A stretch of 49,671 nt of DNA from an uncultured Oscillibacter sp. (GCA_910576845.1 CAJTJA010000008.1:9785-59455), one strand, 5' to 3'; shown: positions 8,343 through 16,595, numbered from the stretch's first letter. Translations and numbers: made by a program. Notes: generated from the sequence alone by a model not told the origin.

Positions 8343-10211
8343 TTACGAGGATACTTTTCGGCTTTGCCAGACGATCACCAGAATGATCACGGCGGCAATC
8401 GCCAAGCCGATCAGGCTCACGATCAGGCTCACGGACATTACCAGCATAATCCCTGACATCAGGAAGGTCAAGCGGATGGGAATATTCAATCTACGGATCA
8501 TCCAGCCGGACACAGACATCGCCAAAACGATACAGCCCAAGAAACCGGTGACGACGGCAGCCGCAATCTGGCCTCCTGAGCCAATCAGCAGCAAACTGTT
8601 GTCAAATGCAAAAATAAACGGAATGATAAAGCCTGTGGAGGCAAGCTTGACCGCTTCCCAGCCGGTCTCCCACACCCCCGCGCCGGATATGCCGGAGGCG
8701 GCGAAAACCGACAGGGCGACAGGAGGCGTAATCGTCGACAGGGCGCCGAAATAAAGCAGGAACAAGTGGGCGGCGATTTTGGAAACACCCATATTAATCA
8801 GGGCAGGCGCAACCAAAATAGCCAAAACCATATAAGCCGCAGAAGTGGGCAGGCCCATGCCCAGCAGAATGCTGGCAACCATCGCCAAAACAAGCGTGAA
8901 GAGCAGACTGCCTTCCGAGAGGTGCTCAATGAGGCTGCTGACCTTCAGGCCAAAGCCGGTCAGCGACATGGAACCCATGATAACGCCGGCTAAAATGCAG
9001 GCGGCGGCCACTGGCGCAATACTTTTTACCGTGCCTTCAAAAGCGGCGAGAAGATTCTTCACCGTAATCGCTTTGCGGTTCATAACGAAGCCCACAACCA
9101 GTGTTACCCAAATGCTGTAAAACGCGGACATCTGCACGCTGAAACCGGAAATAATCAAATAGACAAGCACAGCCAAGGGCACCGCATACAGCCAGCCGCT
9201 TTTCAGGACTTTCCAGAACGGCTGTATTTCATTGGGATCCGCTGCCGGAATATGATCCCGACGCGCAATCAAATAAACGGAAACCGACAGCGTGCCGTAA
9301 TAGAGCAATGCGGGAACCAACGCCGCAATCGCAATATCCGCATATTCAATGCCGGTCATTTCAGCCATCAAAAAGGCAACCGCACCCATGACAGGAGGCA
9401 TAATCTGACCACCGGAGGAAGCTACAGCCTCCACAGCGCCCGCCGTACCCGGTTTCAAGCCAATCTTTTTCATCAAGGGAATCGTAAAGGTGCCGGTGGT
9501 AACAACATTGGCGGCGCCTGAGCCGTTGATGGTACCCATGAGCATGCTGGAGTAGACGGCGGCCTGCGCAGGACCGCCGCGGGCTTTGCCGCAGGCAGAA
9601 TAGGCAAGATCCACAAACCACTTTCCAGCGCCTGTCAACTCAAGTATGCTGCCAAACAGGATGAAAAGAAAAATGTACTTTGCACTTACATAGATGGTCT
9701 GCCCAAACAGGCCGTCGCTGGAGGTATAAATAAACACAGCGATACGCTTAATCGTAAATCTTGTGGTTTTAAGCAGCCCTGGCACCATATTTCCAAAATA
9801 GCAGTAAAGCAGGAAGAGAATACAAATGACCGGCAGCACCTTTCCCACTGAACGGCGGCCGATTTCCAGAACAAGCAGCAGTGCGGCAATGCCGACAATG
9901 ATGTCCTGTGTCGTGTAGAACCCGGCGGACAGCACTAAGCGCTCTTGCATCTGAATCTGATAAAAGCAGACATAGGCGGTGCCCAGTATTATCAGCCAGT
10001 CAATCACTTTGCCGGCGTATTTGATCTTTGTGGGATTGCGCAGAATGATATAGCTGCCAATAGCGCCCCAGTGGACGGCAGAGAGGAGGAAAGAGGACCA
10101 GGTTCCGAAAGAAGCGGAGTACATCTGGAAAATACACAGCGCCGAAGCAATGCAGAGTGCAACGATATCGACAAAACGCTGGTATCTGTTCTTGACAGTG
10201 GATACTTCCAT
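8343..10211 (-). CDS. TRAP transporter permease, fused 4TM/12TM (TAXI type)
   Basis: A 622-aa membrane protein joining the small (DctQ) and large (DctM) TRAP permease domains in one chain, as is usual with TAXI binding proteins. The large domain shows GTINGSGAANVVTTGTFTIP, the EAVASSGGQIMPPVMGA motif and the repeat-like LLGMGLPTSAAYMVLA and LFLLYFGALSTITPPVALS, all hallmarks of the elevator domain. Import is driven by a sodium or proton gradient. The binding protein gene is upstream, across a 227-bp gap with a strong stem-loop. AAAGGG precedes the ATG. The substrate is probably a carboxylate used by the operon's enzymes. Confidence 0.93.
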   Translation of the reverse strand: MEVSTVKNRYQRFVDIVALCIASALCIFQMYSASFGTWSSFLLSAVHWGAIGSYIILRNPTKIKYAGKVIDWLIILGTAYVCFYQIQMQERLVLSAGFYTTQDIIVGIAALLLVLEIGRRSVGKVLPVICILFLLYCYFGNMVPGLLKTTRFTIKRIAVFIYTSSDGLFGQTIYVSAKYIFLFILFGSILELTGAGKWFVDLAYSACGKARGGPAQAAVYSSMLMGTINGSGAANVVTTGTFTIPLMKKIGLKPGTAGAVEAVASSGGQIMPPVMGAVAFLMAEMTGIEYADIAIAALVPALLYYGTLSVSVYLIARRDHIPAADPNEIQPFWKVLKSGWLYAVPLAVLVYLIISGFSVQMSAFYSIWVTLVVGFVMNRKAITVKNLLAAFEGTVKSIAPVAAACILAGVIMGSMSLTGFGLKVSSLIEHLSEGSLLFTLVLAMVASILLGMGLPTSAAYMVLAILVAPALINMGVSKIAAHLFLLYFGALSTITPPVALSVFAASGISGAGVWETGWEAVKLASTGFIIPFIFAFDNSLLLIGSGGQIAAAVVTGFLGCIVLAMSVSGWMIRRLNIPIRLTFLMSGIMLVMSVSLIVSLIGLAIAAVIILVIVWQSRKVSS

Positions 10212-10372
10212 AAATAATCCCTTTCTGATATCATCGTCTTTCGTAAATCATGTGAAACCGCATGGACTTATTCTGCTGCCCCGACAGCTTTTTATCCACA
10301 TGAAACCGCAGCCGCCCTTTTTCGCAGAGATTCCAAATACTTTTCTTATATTTCCTGAGGTGGAATTTCTAT

Positions 10373-10407
10373 GACATCCTGCGGCATTTATAATGCCGCA
10401 GGATGTC
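10373..10407 (-). repeat. strong stem-loop between TAXI binding protein and TRAP permease genes
   Basis: A perfect 16-bp stem (GACATCCTGCGGCATT and its complement) with a 3-base loop. On the transcribed strand no T-run follows, so it is more likely a message-stabilising or processing hairpin than a full terminator. It would favour more binding protein than permease. Confidence 0.75.
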
Positions 10408-10438
10408 TTTCATCTGCCTGAAGCGGCGCGAATGAAAA

Positions 10439-11470
10439 TCAGCTGATCACACCAGCCTCCTGATAGTACTTCTGTGCGCCGGGATGAAGCTCGGCAGAAG
10501 CCTGAGACGCAGTTTCCGCATTGATTTCCTGGCAAGCCACATGAGCATCCACATACGTGTCGATATTCTCAATTGCACGCTTGACAAATCCATAGACGGC
10601 CTCCTCCGGAACATCGGCGCCGCAGACAATCTCCGTGTAAATCTTCAGCGTATTGACGCTGTTCAGCGCGGGATACGCTCCCTCTTTTGTGGTGGTAATG
10701 CTGTAATAAGGATACTTTTCACAGACCTTTTCCAGAACACTGGTATCCGCATCCACAAACTTGAGGTCTGTGGTGGCGGCCTGGCTGGTAAGGCCGGAGG
10801 CGGGGGCGCTGGCAACGAAGAACGTTGCGTCGATTACACCGTCAGCCAGCTTTTCCAGACCCTCGGCAATGGAATAATAGCTGGCTTCGATATCGGTCTG
10901 ATAGTCAATTCCATATGCCTCAAGGATCGCAATCGACATCGCCGGAATCGTGCTGCTGGGAGGACCAAGGCAGACTTTCTTGCCAACCAGATCAGCATAA
11001 GATTCAATAGAGGAACCTGCCAGAGTAATCATATGGCCTTGGCTCTCATACAGCCGCATCACGCCGCGAACATCTCCCGGATTTTCATAAGCGGCATAAA
11101 AACCGGAACCGCCGCCATAGCAGGACCAATAGGCTGCGTCCGCATTGGTAAAGCCCATCTCCATATCACCAGAGAGAATCAGGTTGATATTTTCAACGCC
11201 GCCGTTAGTGGCCTGCGCAACCACCGTCAAATCACTGCCGGTGGTGGTGACGGCATTGGCCATCGCGGCGCCGACAACGTAATATGTGCCGGTTGTGCCC
11301 GCGGTGCCCAAGGTAATGTCATAATGGCTGCCGGAGCTGCCGGCAGTCGTTCCGGCGCCGGCATTTGTATTGGGCGTATCCGCAGGAGCGTTGGGAGAAC
11401 CGCAGGCCACAAGGGAGACGGCCAAAACAAGGGACAGGACAGCCATGGCGAGCTTCTTCATCTTCTTCAT
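10439..11470 (-). CDS. TAXI family TRAP transporter solute-binding lipoprotein
   Basis: A 343-aa binding protein of the TAXI (TRAP-associated extracytoplasmic immunogenic) family. It has a lipoprotein signal ending LVAC (Cys23) and a Ser/Thr/Gly-rich linker. The family motif GTAGTTGTYYVVGAAMANAV follows, and then the middle part with LVGKKVCLGPPSST. It would capture a small organic acid outside the cell and deliver it to the fused TRAP permease encoded next. Its gene starts 30 bp after the PIG-L gene, with GAAGGA before the ATG. TAXI ligands are often dicarboxylates or amino acids such as glutamate; here the surrounding enzymes suggest a di- or tricarboxylate. Confidence 0.92.
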   Translation of the reverse strand: MKKMKKLAMAVLSLVLAVSLVACGSPNAPADTPNTNAGAGTTAGSSGSHYDITLGTAGTTGTYYVVGAAMANAVTTTGSDLTVVAQATNGGVENINLILSGDMEMGFTNADAAYWSCYGGGSGFYAAYENPGDVRGVMRLYESQGHMITLAGSSIESYADLVGKKVCLGPPSSTIPAMSIAILEAYGIDYQTDIEASYYSIAEGLEKLADGVIDATFFVASAPASGLTSQAATTDLKFVDADTSVLEKVCEKYPYYSITTTKEGAYPALNSVNTLKIYTEIVCGADVPEEAVYGFVKRAIENIDTYVDAHVACQEINAETASQASAELHPGAQKYYQEAGVIS

Positions 11471-11500
11471 TTTTTCATCCTTCTTTCTTCATTCATTTTG

Positions 11501-12217
11501 TTAATACAATTTCTCTCCTACAATCGGAAAGAAATTGGAAAAACACTCCGCATAGCGATAGGACTGGTTCCCGGAAATACGCCGGGCATGGTTGCCGCGC
11601 AGAAAAGCCCGGTCTGTATAGTACTGAATTAAATGGCTCTGCGCTTTGAAGCATTTCATGGCGGCGACCTTTTGCTCATAGGTCCCGGTAATATCCACAA
11701 AGGAACCGGGGACAAACCCGGACAGCTCCGTCTGGTGCGGTTCAAATCCAAACAGGCGCATCTGCCTGGTGCTTGGCAGCCCTTCCATACGCACTCCGGC
11801 GGAGTTGGCCATAATACTGCAGCGGAACACCCATTGGCTCACATAATTATGATCGGGATTCAGTACATCCTTCCCATTGTGGTCATGCGTCAAAATAATA
11901 TCCGGACAGACGGTACGGATTTTTCTCACCATACGCTCATCCATAGCCTCATCCGTCTGAATGGGGTAGTCCTGCAAATCCCAGAACTCAATATTCCGCA
12001 ATCCAAGAATTTCAGCTGCCGCCTGCGTCTCGGCTCTGCGGACTGCCTTGACGGAATCCGCCGTCGCTCCAGGCTGCTTCCAAAGATCGTTGGACTCCCC
12101 GCGCCCGCCAAAGCTCAAAACCACCAGGTGTACCTCCGCGCCGTTTTTGATATACTTGGCAATGGTTCCGCCGGCACGCCAGACATAGTCGGCCGCATGC
12201 GCGCTGACCACCAGCAT
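11501..12217 (-). CDS. PIG-L fold protein, probable GalB-like hydratase
   Basis: A 238-aa member of the PIG-L/LmbE fold. Classical deacetylases carry AHPDD, where the first Asp is the catalytic base. Here it reads SAHAADYVWRAGG: the zinc ligands His7 and Asp10 remain, but the base position is Ala9. A later NPDHNYV supplies the third zinc ligand. The pattern matches 4-oxalomesaconate hydratase GalB of Pseudomonas putida, which has this fold but adds water to an unsaturated oxo-tricarboxylate, and LVVLSFGGRGES also resembles GalB. With an RraA-type aldolase in the same operon, hydration to a 4-hydroxy-2-oxo acid is the best reading. ATG at 12217 has AAGGA at good spacing; ATG at 12232 is an alternative. 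Confidence 0.78.
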   Translation of the reverse strand: MLVVSAHAADYVWRAGGTIAKYIKNGAEVHLVVLSFGGRGESNDLWKQPGATADSVKAVRRAETQAAAEILGLRNIEFWDLQDYPIQTDEAMDERMVRKIRTVCPDIILTHDHNGKDVLNPDHNYVSQWVFRCSIMANSAGVRMEGLPSTRQMRLFGFEPHQTELSGFVPGSFVDITGTYEQKVAAMKCFKAQSHLIQYYTDRAFLRGNHARRISGNQSYRYAECFSNFFPIVGEKLY

Positions 12218-12239
12218 TTTCTTTCCTTCCATCCTAATG

Positions 12240-13133
12240 TCAATCCTTTCCCAGCAGTTTTCTGGCATTGTATACGGTCATCTGGCGAACCTGCTCAACC
12301 GTAAAACCATCCTCATGCAGTCTGGTGGCAAAGGCCTCCAATCCTTCATCCGGGAAAATACCGGCAGGCTGTCCAAGATCGGTAGAAAGCACCACATGCT
12401 CAGGACCCATGGCCCGAATCATCTCCAAGGTGACGGCGTAATCTACCTTTTTTGTCGCATAAGTGGTGTAGCAGTGTTCCATGTATGCGCCATATCCTGC
12501 CAGCTTCTTTTGATCTTCAATCTCATAGTAGGTCGTGGGAAAATCGACGTGCGTAATGATGATATTCTTTACATGGTGCTCCTCAGCAGCAGACCGAACC
12601 AGCGCGAAGGTCTCCTCATGTGAAATATGGCCGGTGGTCACAACCATGTTATATTTGGCGGCCACGTCCAGCACCTTATGCGTCTCCTCAGTCAGCCCGC
12701 CGTCTTGGTCCAAAATGCTGATGGGAGGAGCGCTGATTCCCTCTTCCTTCATGGCCATCACAATACCTGCCCAGAACGGCAGCTTTTTATTGGGATCGCC
12801 CGTAAAAGTATGCGCCTGCTCATAAGCGCCGTCACAGGTGGGAAACCAAATCAGCCGGGCGCCGGCTCTTGCGGCCATCTCAACCGCCATGGGATTGATT
12901 CCTCCCACAGAGCCGTTCAGCGTAATCGTGCCGACAGAATCGCAGTCCGGATAAAGCTGCTTTGACAGGGCGGCCCTTTCCGCTGTGCAGAAATAGTGGG
13001 ACTTCATTGCATAACCCGCCATCCCGGAGGCAATGACACGCCGCGCCATCTCCAAATCGTCCAACTTGCGCGGCATAACGTCAGGGGCAGAGTGCACATG
13101 CAGGTCATACGCTCCTTGAATCAGTTCTCTCAT
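12240..13133 (-). CDS. DUF6282 amidohydrolase-like protein
   Basis: A 297-aa metal-dependent hydrolase of the TIM-barrel amidohydrolase type, recognised as DUF6282. The metal sites are visible: DLHVHS (His12, His14), AMKSHY, TTGHIS, IITHVD and VVLSTDLGQ, which supply the expected histidines and final aspartate. No reaction is established for the family. In related aerobic pathways an amidohydrolase (LigI) opens the lactone 2-pyrone-4,6-dicarboxylate, and another (LigJ) is a hydratase, so a lactonase or hydratase role is possible here. ATG at 13133 follows AAAGGAG; the open frame runs further upstream without a ribosome site. It lies between the Fe-S hydro-lyase and the PIG-L gene in one operon. 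Confidence 0.82.
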   Translation of the reverse strand: MRELIQGAYDLHVHSAPDVMPRKLDDLEMARRVIASGMAGYAMKSHYFCTAERAALSKQLYPDCDSVGTITLNGSVGGINPMAVEMAARAGARLIWFPTCDGAYEQAHTFTGDPNKKLPFWAGIVMAMKEEGISAPPISILDQDGGLTEETHKVLDVAAKYNMVVTTGHISHEETFALVRSAAEEHHVKNIIITHVDFPTTYYEIEDQKKLAGYGAYMEHCYTTYATKKVDYAVTLEMIRAMGPEHVVLSTDLGQPAGIFPDEGLEAFATRLHEDGFTVEQVRQMTVYNARKLLGKD

Positions 13134-13168
13134 GCTGGTGACTCCTTTGCTTTCATTTCCGGCTTCAA

Positions 13169-14035
13169 TTACTGCGCAGTCTCCCATTCGCAGCTTCCTT
13201 TGCGGATTTCCATGCAGCAGTTGGGACGCATGGACACCACCCGGAAACCGCTGGCACGCATACTGCCGATTTTAATAAATGTCGCCAATACAGAAGTGCT
13301 GCCTCCAAGACCAATAGGCCCGATACCAGCGGCATTCACCGCATCCGTTATCCTCTTTTCCATCTCGTTCTGCACGTCGTAACGTCCGTCCTTCATGGCT
13401 TCCAGAGAGAGCGAAGAGGCCTCGCAGGCCGTGCGTCCAAGGCCGAAAGACAGCGTGCAGGGCTGGCAGCCCAGCGCCGCCACCTGGGGAATGGCCCATT
13501 GAATCATTTCCTCGACTACGTGCTCCACAGAATGCATGTGAAAAATAGGCTGCGTTTTGCTGCGAATCTCCGGTCCACCCCCCAGCATGAGAATCGTGAA
13601 GCGAATCCTGGAACCGGGAACGCGGCGAATCTGAGCGGGGGCCGGCAGGAGCATGCCGGGCTCGTCATACATGCCCAGACACTGATCAATCCGCTGCAAA
13701 TCATTGCCCTTCACTCCCATGGGGCGGGTAGGAACCCGATTCATGCCTTGGCGGATGCCGGCTTCCATCGCCTTTAAAAATCCCGCGGGAACCACCGCTT
13801 CGTCACCGATTTCCAAAAAGGGGTGCGGGGTGCCGGTATCGTCGCACAATGCCGAGCGGTGCTCATCAGCGGCTTCCGCATTGCGCAGAAAATTTTCCAT
13901 CGCCCATTTTGCGCTCTCCTTTGTCTCCCCGGCAGTGGCACGCTTCCAGCATGCAAGCTGATCCTCTCTCCAATGAGAGCTTGCCTTCACAACAGCCTCC
14001 GCAACATCTTCTATAATCCGTTCATTGGTAATCAT
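13169..14035 (-). CDS. fumarate hydratase/tartrate dehydratase family, alpha subunit
   Basis: The Fe-S cluster subunit of a class I (oxygen-sensitive) hydro-lyase, 288 aa. The cluster cysteines are at CDDTG (Cys64), GCQPCT (Cys190) and NCC (Cys273/274), matching the three ligands of class I fumarases. GLGRTACEAS resembles the family's second conserved loop. Together with the beta subunit encoded just upstream it should add or remove water from a C4-C5 dicarboxylate: fumarate/malate, tartrate or mesaconate/citramalate are all possible. It may convert oxaloacetate-derived malate to fumarate, or act on the pathway's own substrate. Start: ATG at 14035 lies 9 bases after GAGG; GTG 14050 and ATG 14041 are in-frame alternatives. 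Confidence 0.88.
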   Translation of the reverse strand: MITNERIIEDVAEAVVKASSHWREDQLACWKRATAGETKESAKWAMENFLRNAEAADEHRSALCDDTGTPHPFLEIGDEAVVPAGFLKAMEAGIRQGMNRVPTRPMGVKGNDLQRIDQCLGMYDEPGMLLPAPAQIRRVPGSRIRFTILMLGGGPEIRSKTQPIFHMHSVEHVVEEMIQWAIPQVAALGCQPCTLSFGLGRTACEASSLSLEAMKDGRYDVQNEMEKRITDAVNAAGIGPIGLGGSTSVLATFIKIGSMRASGFRVVSMRPNCCMEIRKGSCEWETAQ

Positions 14036-14046
14036 CCGCATTTTCC

Positions 14047-14553
14047 TCACTTTGCAAAGATAGTCTCTCCATCTGCCACAGCCACAATGGCGGGAAAGTC
14101 CTTTACCTCAATAGCATAAAACCCTTCCATGCCGAACTCGGGATGGATCACACACCTGCATTCGGACATCTGCGCGGTAAGAAGCGCCGCTACGGGCGGC
14201 GTAATGAGAAAATAAGACCCCTCTCTCTTCATCGCCTCAATAGTCTCCTGAGAAATCAGCCCTTTTCCCAGATGAAATTTTGCCCCATGCCTGGACAGCG
14301 GGACAATGGAGCCTTCAATTTCCGGTTTGCTGCTGGTAGTGGGCGCAATCCCGGCGCAGCTGACAGCTGTGTGAAAAATGACAGCGCCCTCTAAATTCAC
14401 ACCGTAATCCTGTAATGTGCCCTTCTCCGCATACTCCACAACATGGGGCAAAACCATGTCACGGCCGCAGTATATGGTGCCGGTCAATTCAACCAAGTCA
14501 CCCGCTTTTAAATGCAGGTCCGGATCTTTATAAGGAATCTTGAGTTTTATCAT
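14047..14553 (-). CDS. fumarate hydratase/tartrate dehydratase family, beta subunit
   Basis: A 168-aa protein equal to the C-terminal domain of class I fumarase (FumA) and to TtdB. Conserved parts are LKAGDLVELTGTIYCGRD near residue 17, which binds substrate carboxylates, the AGIAPTTSSKPE loop and HLGKG. It needs the alpha subunit, whose gene follows directly (11 bp between this stop and the chosen alpha start), so equal production by coupled translation is likely. The order beta then alpha is the reverse of the fused enzyme and of ttdAB, a small oddity. GAGGAGAGG precedes the ATG. It is the second gene of the ten-gene operon. Confidence 0.9.
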   Translation of the reverse strand: MIKLKIPYKDPDLHLKAGDLVELTGTIYCGRDMVLPHVVEYAEKGTLQDYGVNLEGAVIFHTAVSCAGIAPTTSSKPEIEGSIVPLSRHGAKFHLGKGLISQETIEAMKREGSYFLITPPVAALLTAQMSECRCVIHPEFGMEGFYAIEVKDFPAIVAVADGETIFAK

Positions 14554-14571
14554 GTTTACCTCTCCTCTGCC

Positions 14572-15441
14572 TTACAGCTCCCACCCGGCCAAAATCCCGT
14601 GGAAGTCCCTAGGCACACCGCCTTCAAACAAATCCTTCACATGGTTGTCATTGATCCACTTAAGCTTTTCACGGGCAGCGTCCGCCATGCCGTAAGGGAG
14701 TTCTTCGCTTTTGAGAAAATCAACCACATTTTCCATTTCGTGTTCTCTTCTGGCGGCGTGCAAAACCGCTCCGGAAATGTAGCCATCCATAATTTTTTGG
14801 AAGCCCGGCCCGAAGGAATCCAGAAAAGATTCCTGTATCGTATCCACTACGCCGAATTTTTTGGCGGCCTGAAAAGATTCAATCAGCAGGCAGCTAAGGC
14901 CTTTCGCAGTAATACTGCGGATGAACTTGATGCTGGTAGCGGTGCCGGGCTCCCCATCCACCAAGGTAAGACGCATATGGTAGGGCTCCAGCAGCTCTTT
15001 CGCTCTCGCAGCGCCGCTGCCGCAAAGCAGCATAGGAACCTGATGCCGGTCCTTCAGTAAAGTACCCATCATGGCGCCATCTACAAACAAGGCCCCTTTG
15101 GATTCCATTAAATAATGAATACGTTTTTTAACTGTGGGGGTGGCTGTGGAGACGTCCATATAAATCATACCCGCGTGAGCGCCTTCCGCGGCGCCCTCTG
15201 CGGCTCCATAGGCATAATTGGACGGCGTTGCGGAAATCACGATGTCCGCTTGGCGGCATACTTCAGCCGCACTGGCGGCCTTCTCGGCGCCGCAGGCCGC
15301 CATTTTCTCTTCGAAGCGGTCTTTCACACGGGGATCATCCTGCATTGCGTCAAAGCAGACAATATCCTTCATTCCCTCCAAAGAAAGTCCCAGCGCAATA
15401 GAAGAATCCGCTTCTCCAAATCCTACAAATCCAATTTTCAT
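14572..15441 (-). CDS. NAD(P)-dependent oxidoreductase, 6-phosphogluconate/3-hydroxyisobutyrate dehydrogenase-like with DUF1932
   Basis: A 289-aa dehydrogenase. Residues 1-160 form a Rossmann domain (KIGFVGFGEADSSIA, then VISATPSNYA, YMDVSTATPTVKKRI and VDGAMMGTLLKDRHQVPMLL). A DUF1932-type helical C-terminal domain follows (SIKFIRSITAKGLSCLLIE onward), which carries the catalytic lysine region seen in beta-hydroxyacid dehydrogenases. It probably oxidises or reduces a beta-hydroxy acid with NAD(P). It is the first gene of the operon, next to the control region shared with the LysR gene, so it may be the entry step. ATG at 15441 has a G-rich stretch upstream; ATG at 15456 has none. Confidence 0.85.
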   Translation of the reverse strand: MKIGFVGFGEADSSIALGLSLEGMKDIVCFDAMQDDPRVKDRFEEKMAACGAEKAASAAEVCRQADIVISATPSNYAYGAAEGAAEGAHAGMIYMDVSTATPTVKKRIHYLMESKGALFVDGAMMGTLLKDRHQVPMLLCGSGAARAKELLEPYHMRLTLVDGEPGTATSIKFIRSITAKGLSCLLIESFQAAKKFGVVDTIQESFLDSFGPGFQKIMDGYISGAVLHAARREHEMENVVDFLKSEELPYGMADAAREKLKWINDNHVKDLFEGGVPRDFHGILAGWEL

Positions 15442-15499
15442 TTTTCCAACCCCCATAGCTATTGTACAAAATTGAAGCGCAGCAATTGTGTTAAATTCA

Positions 15500-15574
15500 T
15501 TGTATCATACAAAGCCAAAAAGAAAAGCATGTTTTTTCTTGTTGATTTATCAAGCATTTACTTGTATAATATAA
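15500..15574. promoter_or_regulatory. two near-identical 13-bp palindromes in the divergent control region
   Basis: TTGTATCATACAA (15500-15512) is a perfect palindrome, and TTGTATAATATAA (15562-15574) matches it at 11 of 13 positions. Their starts are 62 bp apart between the LysR gene and the operon. The second overlaps the -10 box of the LysR promoter, and the first lies where the operon promoter is expected. Both fit the T-N11-A form of LysR-type sites, so they are candidate operators. Confidence 0.55.
15542..15570 (+). promoter_or_regulatory. putative sigma-A promoter of the LysR gene
   Basis: TTGATT (15542-15547) and TATAAT (15565-15570) are 17 bases apart, about 40 bases before the start codon. 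The -10 box lies inside a palindrome, which fits autoregulation. Confidence 0.7.
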
Positions 15575-15611
15575 ATCAAATCTTTCTGCTGACCGTTCGG
15601 AGGGCTACCTT

Positions 15612-16595
15612 ATGAACATGACGGATATCGCTTGCTTTATCAAAGTAGCAGAGTGCGGAAGCTTTACCAAAGCATCCGAAGAGCTCTATATTTCCCAGCA
15701 GGCGGTCAGCCTGCACATCAAGCACCTGGAAAACACGTACAAAACCATTCTTTTTGAGCGAAGGCCTTGTTTAAAGCTGACACAATCCGGCAAGCTTCTT
15801 TTAGATGCCGCCACGGAAATCATGCAGCGTGAGGCACTGCTTATGGACGAACTGAATGTGTCCCGGCAGGATTTTCGGGGGGAACTCACCATTGGCCTAC
15901 CCGCCAATCGATCCACTGCCTTCGCCTGTGAATTTGTTCCGCATTTTTCTTCTTTGTATCCCAATATGTCCGTCAGACTGGAGGAGCAGTATTCGGCTAC
16001 GCTGTCTGCCGATCTGGTGCGCAACCGGATAGACCTTGCGCTTCCTTTAATTTCCAGCACCTCCGCCCGCCTGGACCCCGCTTTTTTGGAGATCATACCG
16101 CTGGAAGCGGAAACACTGTATTTAATCATTTCAGACGATCTGCTGCAAAAAACCTTTCCAGACCGCTTTCCCGCCTGCAAAAAGCAATTCCGTTCCGGTG
16201 TTTCCCTCTATCAATTCGCGCACCTGCCCCTGTTTCTCCATCCGTCCAACAGCCTCTTCCATCGGGAAATACTTAACGCAATCGCGGCCCATGGTATTAC
16301 GCCTTTTATCCGCATCAAAACCTCTCTGACCAGCCTTCTGGCCGATCTGTGCGCAAAGGGCTACGGCATTTTCTTCAGTCCCTCTATGATGCTCAAGTAT
16401 ATGTATGAGACACAGCATGACTATTTTAATACGCTGAATACCTTCCCCGTGATAGAATATCAGGGCGCCCGCCAGACATTTCTGGCGCACCACCGGCAAA
16501 AACAGCTCACAAAACCTGCTCAGGATGCTATTGAGATTATTAAGAAAATTTACTCGGAACATCAGCTATTTGATCAGAACATACAGCGGCACTAA
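15612..16595 (+). CDS. LysR family transcriptional regulator
   Basis: A 327-aa LysR-type regulator. The winged helix-turn-helix is at residues 3-62 (CFIKVAECGSFTKASEELYI, then SQQAVSLHIKHLE), and a co-inducer domain of the periplasmic-binding-protein fold runs from about residue 90. It is divergent from the ten-gene operon across a 170-bp region, the classical arrangement for a regulator of the neighbouring pathway. It probably senses the operon's substrate or an intermediate and also represses its own gene. CGGAGGG lies 7 bases before the ATG. A strong two-way terminator follows. Confidence 0.92.
   Translation: MNMTDIACFIKVAECGSFTKASEELYISQQAVSLHIKHLENTYKTILFERRPCLKLTQSGKLLLDAATEIMQREALLMDELNVSRQDFRGELTIGLPANRSTAFACEFVPHFSSLYPNMSVRLEEQYSATLSADLVRNRIDLALPLISSTSARLDPAFLEIIPLEAETLYLIISDDLLQKTFPDRFPACKKQFRSGVSLYQFAHLPLFLHPSNSLFHREILNAIAAHGITPFIRIKTSLTSLLADLCAKGYGIFFSPSMMLKYMYETQHDYFNTLNTFPVIEYQGARQTFLAHHRQKQLTKPAQDAIEIIKKIYSEHQLFDQNIQRH

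Noticed and set aside
14572..15441. True 6-phosphogluconate dehydrogenase
   Set aside because: At 289 aa it lacks the long C-terminal domain of that enzyme, and no pentose-phosphate gene is adjacent.
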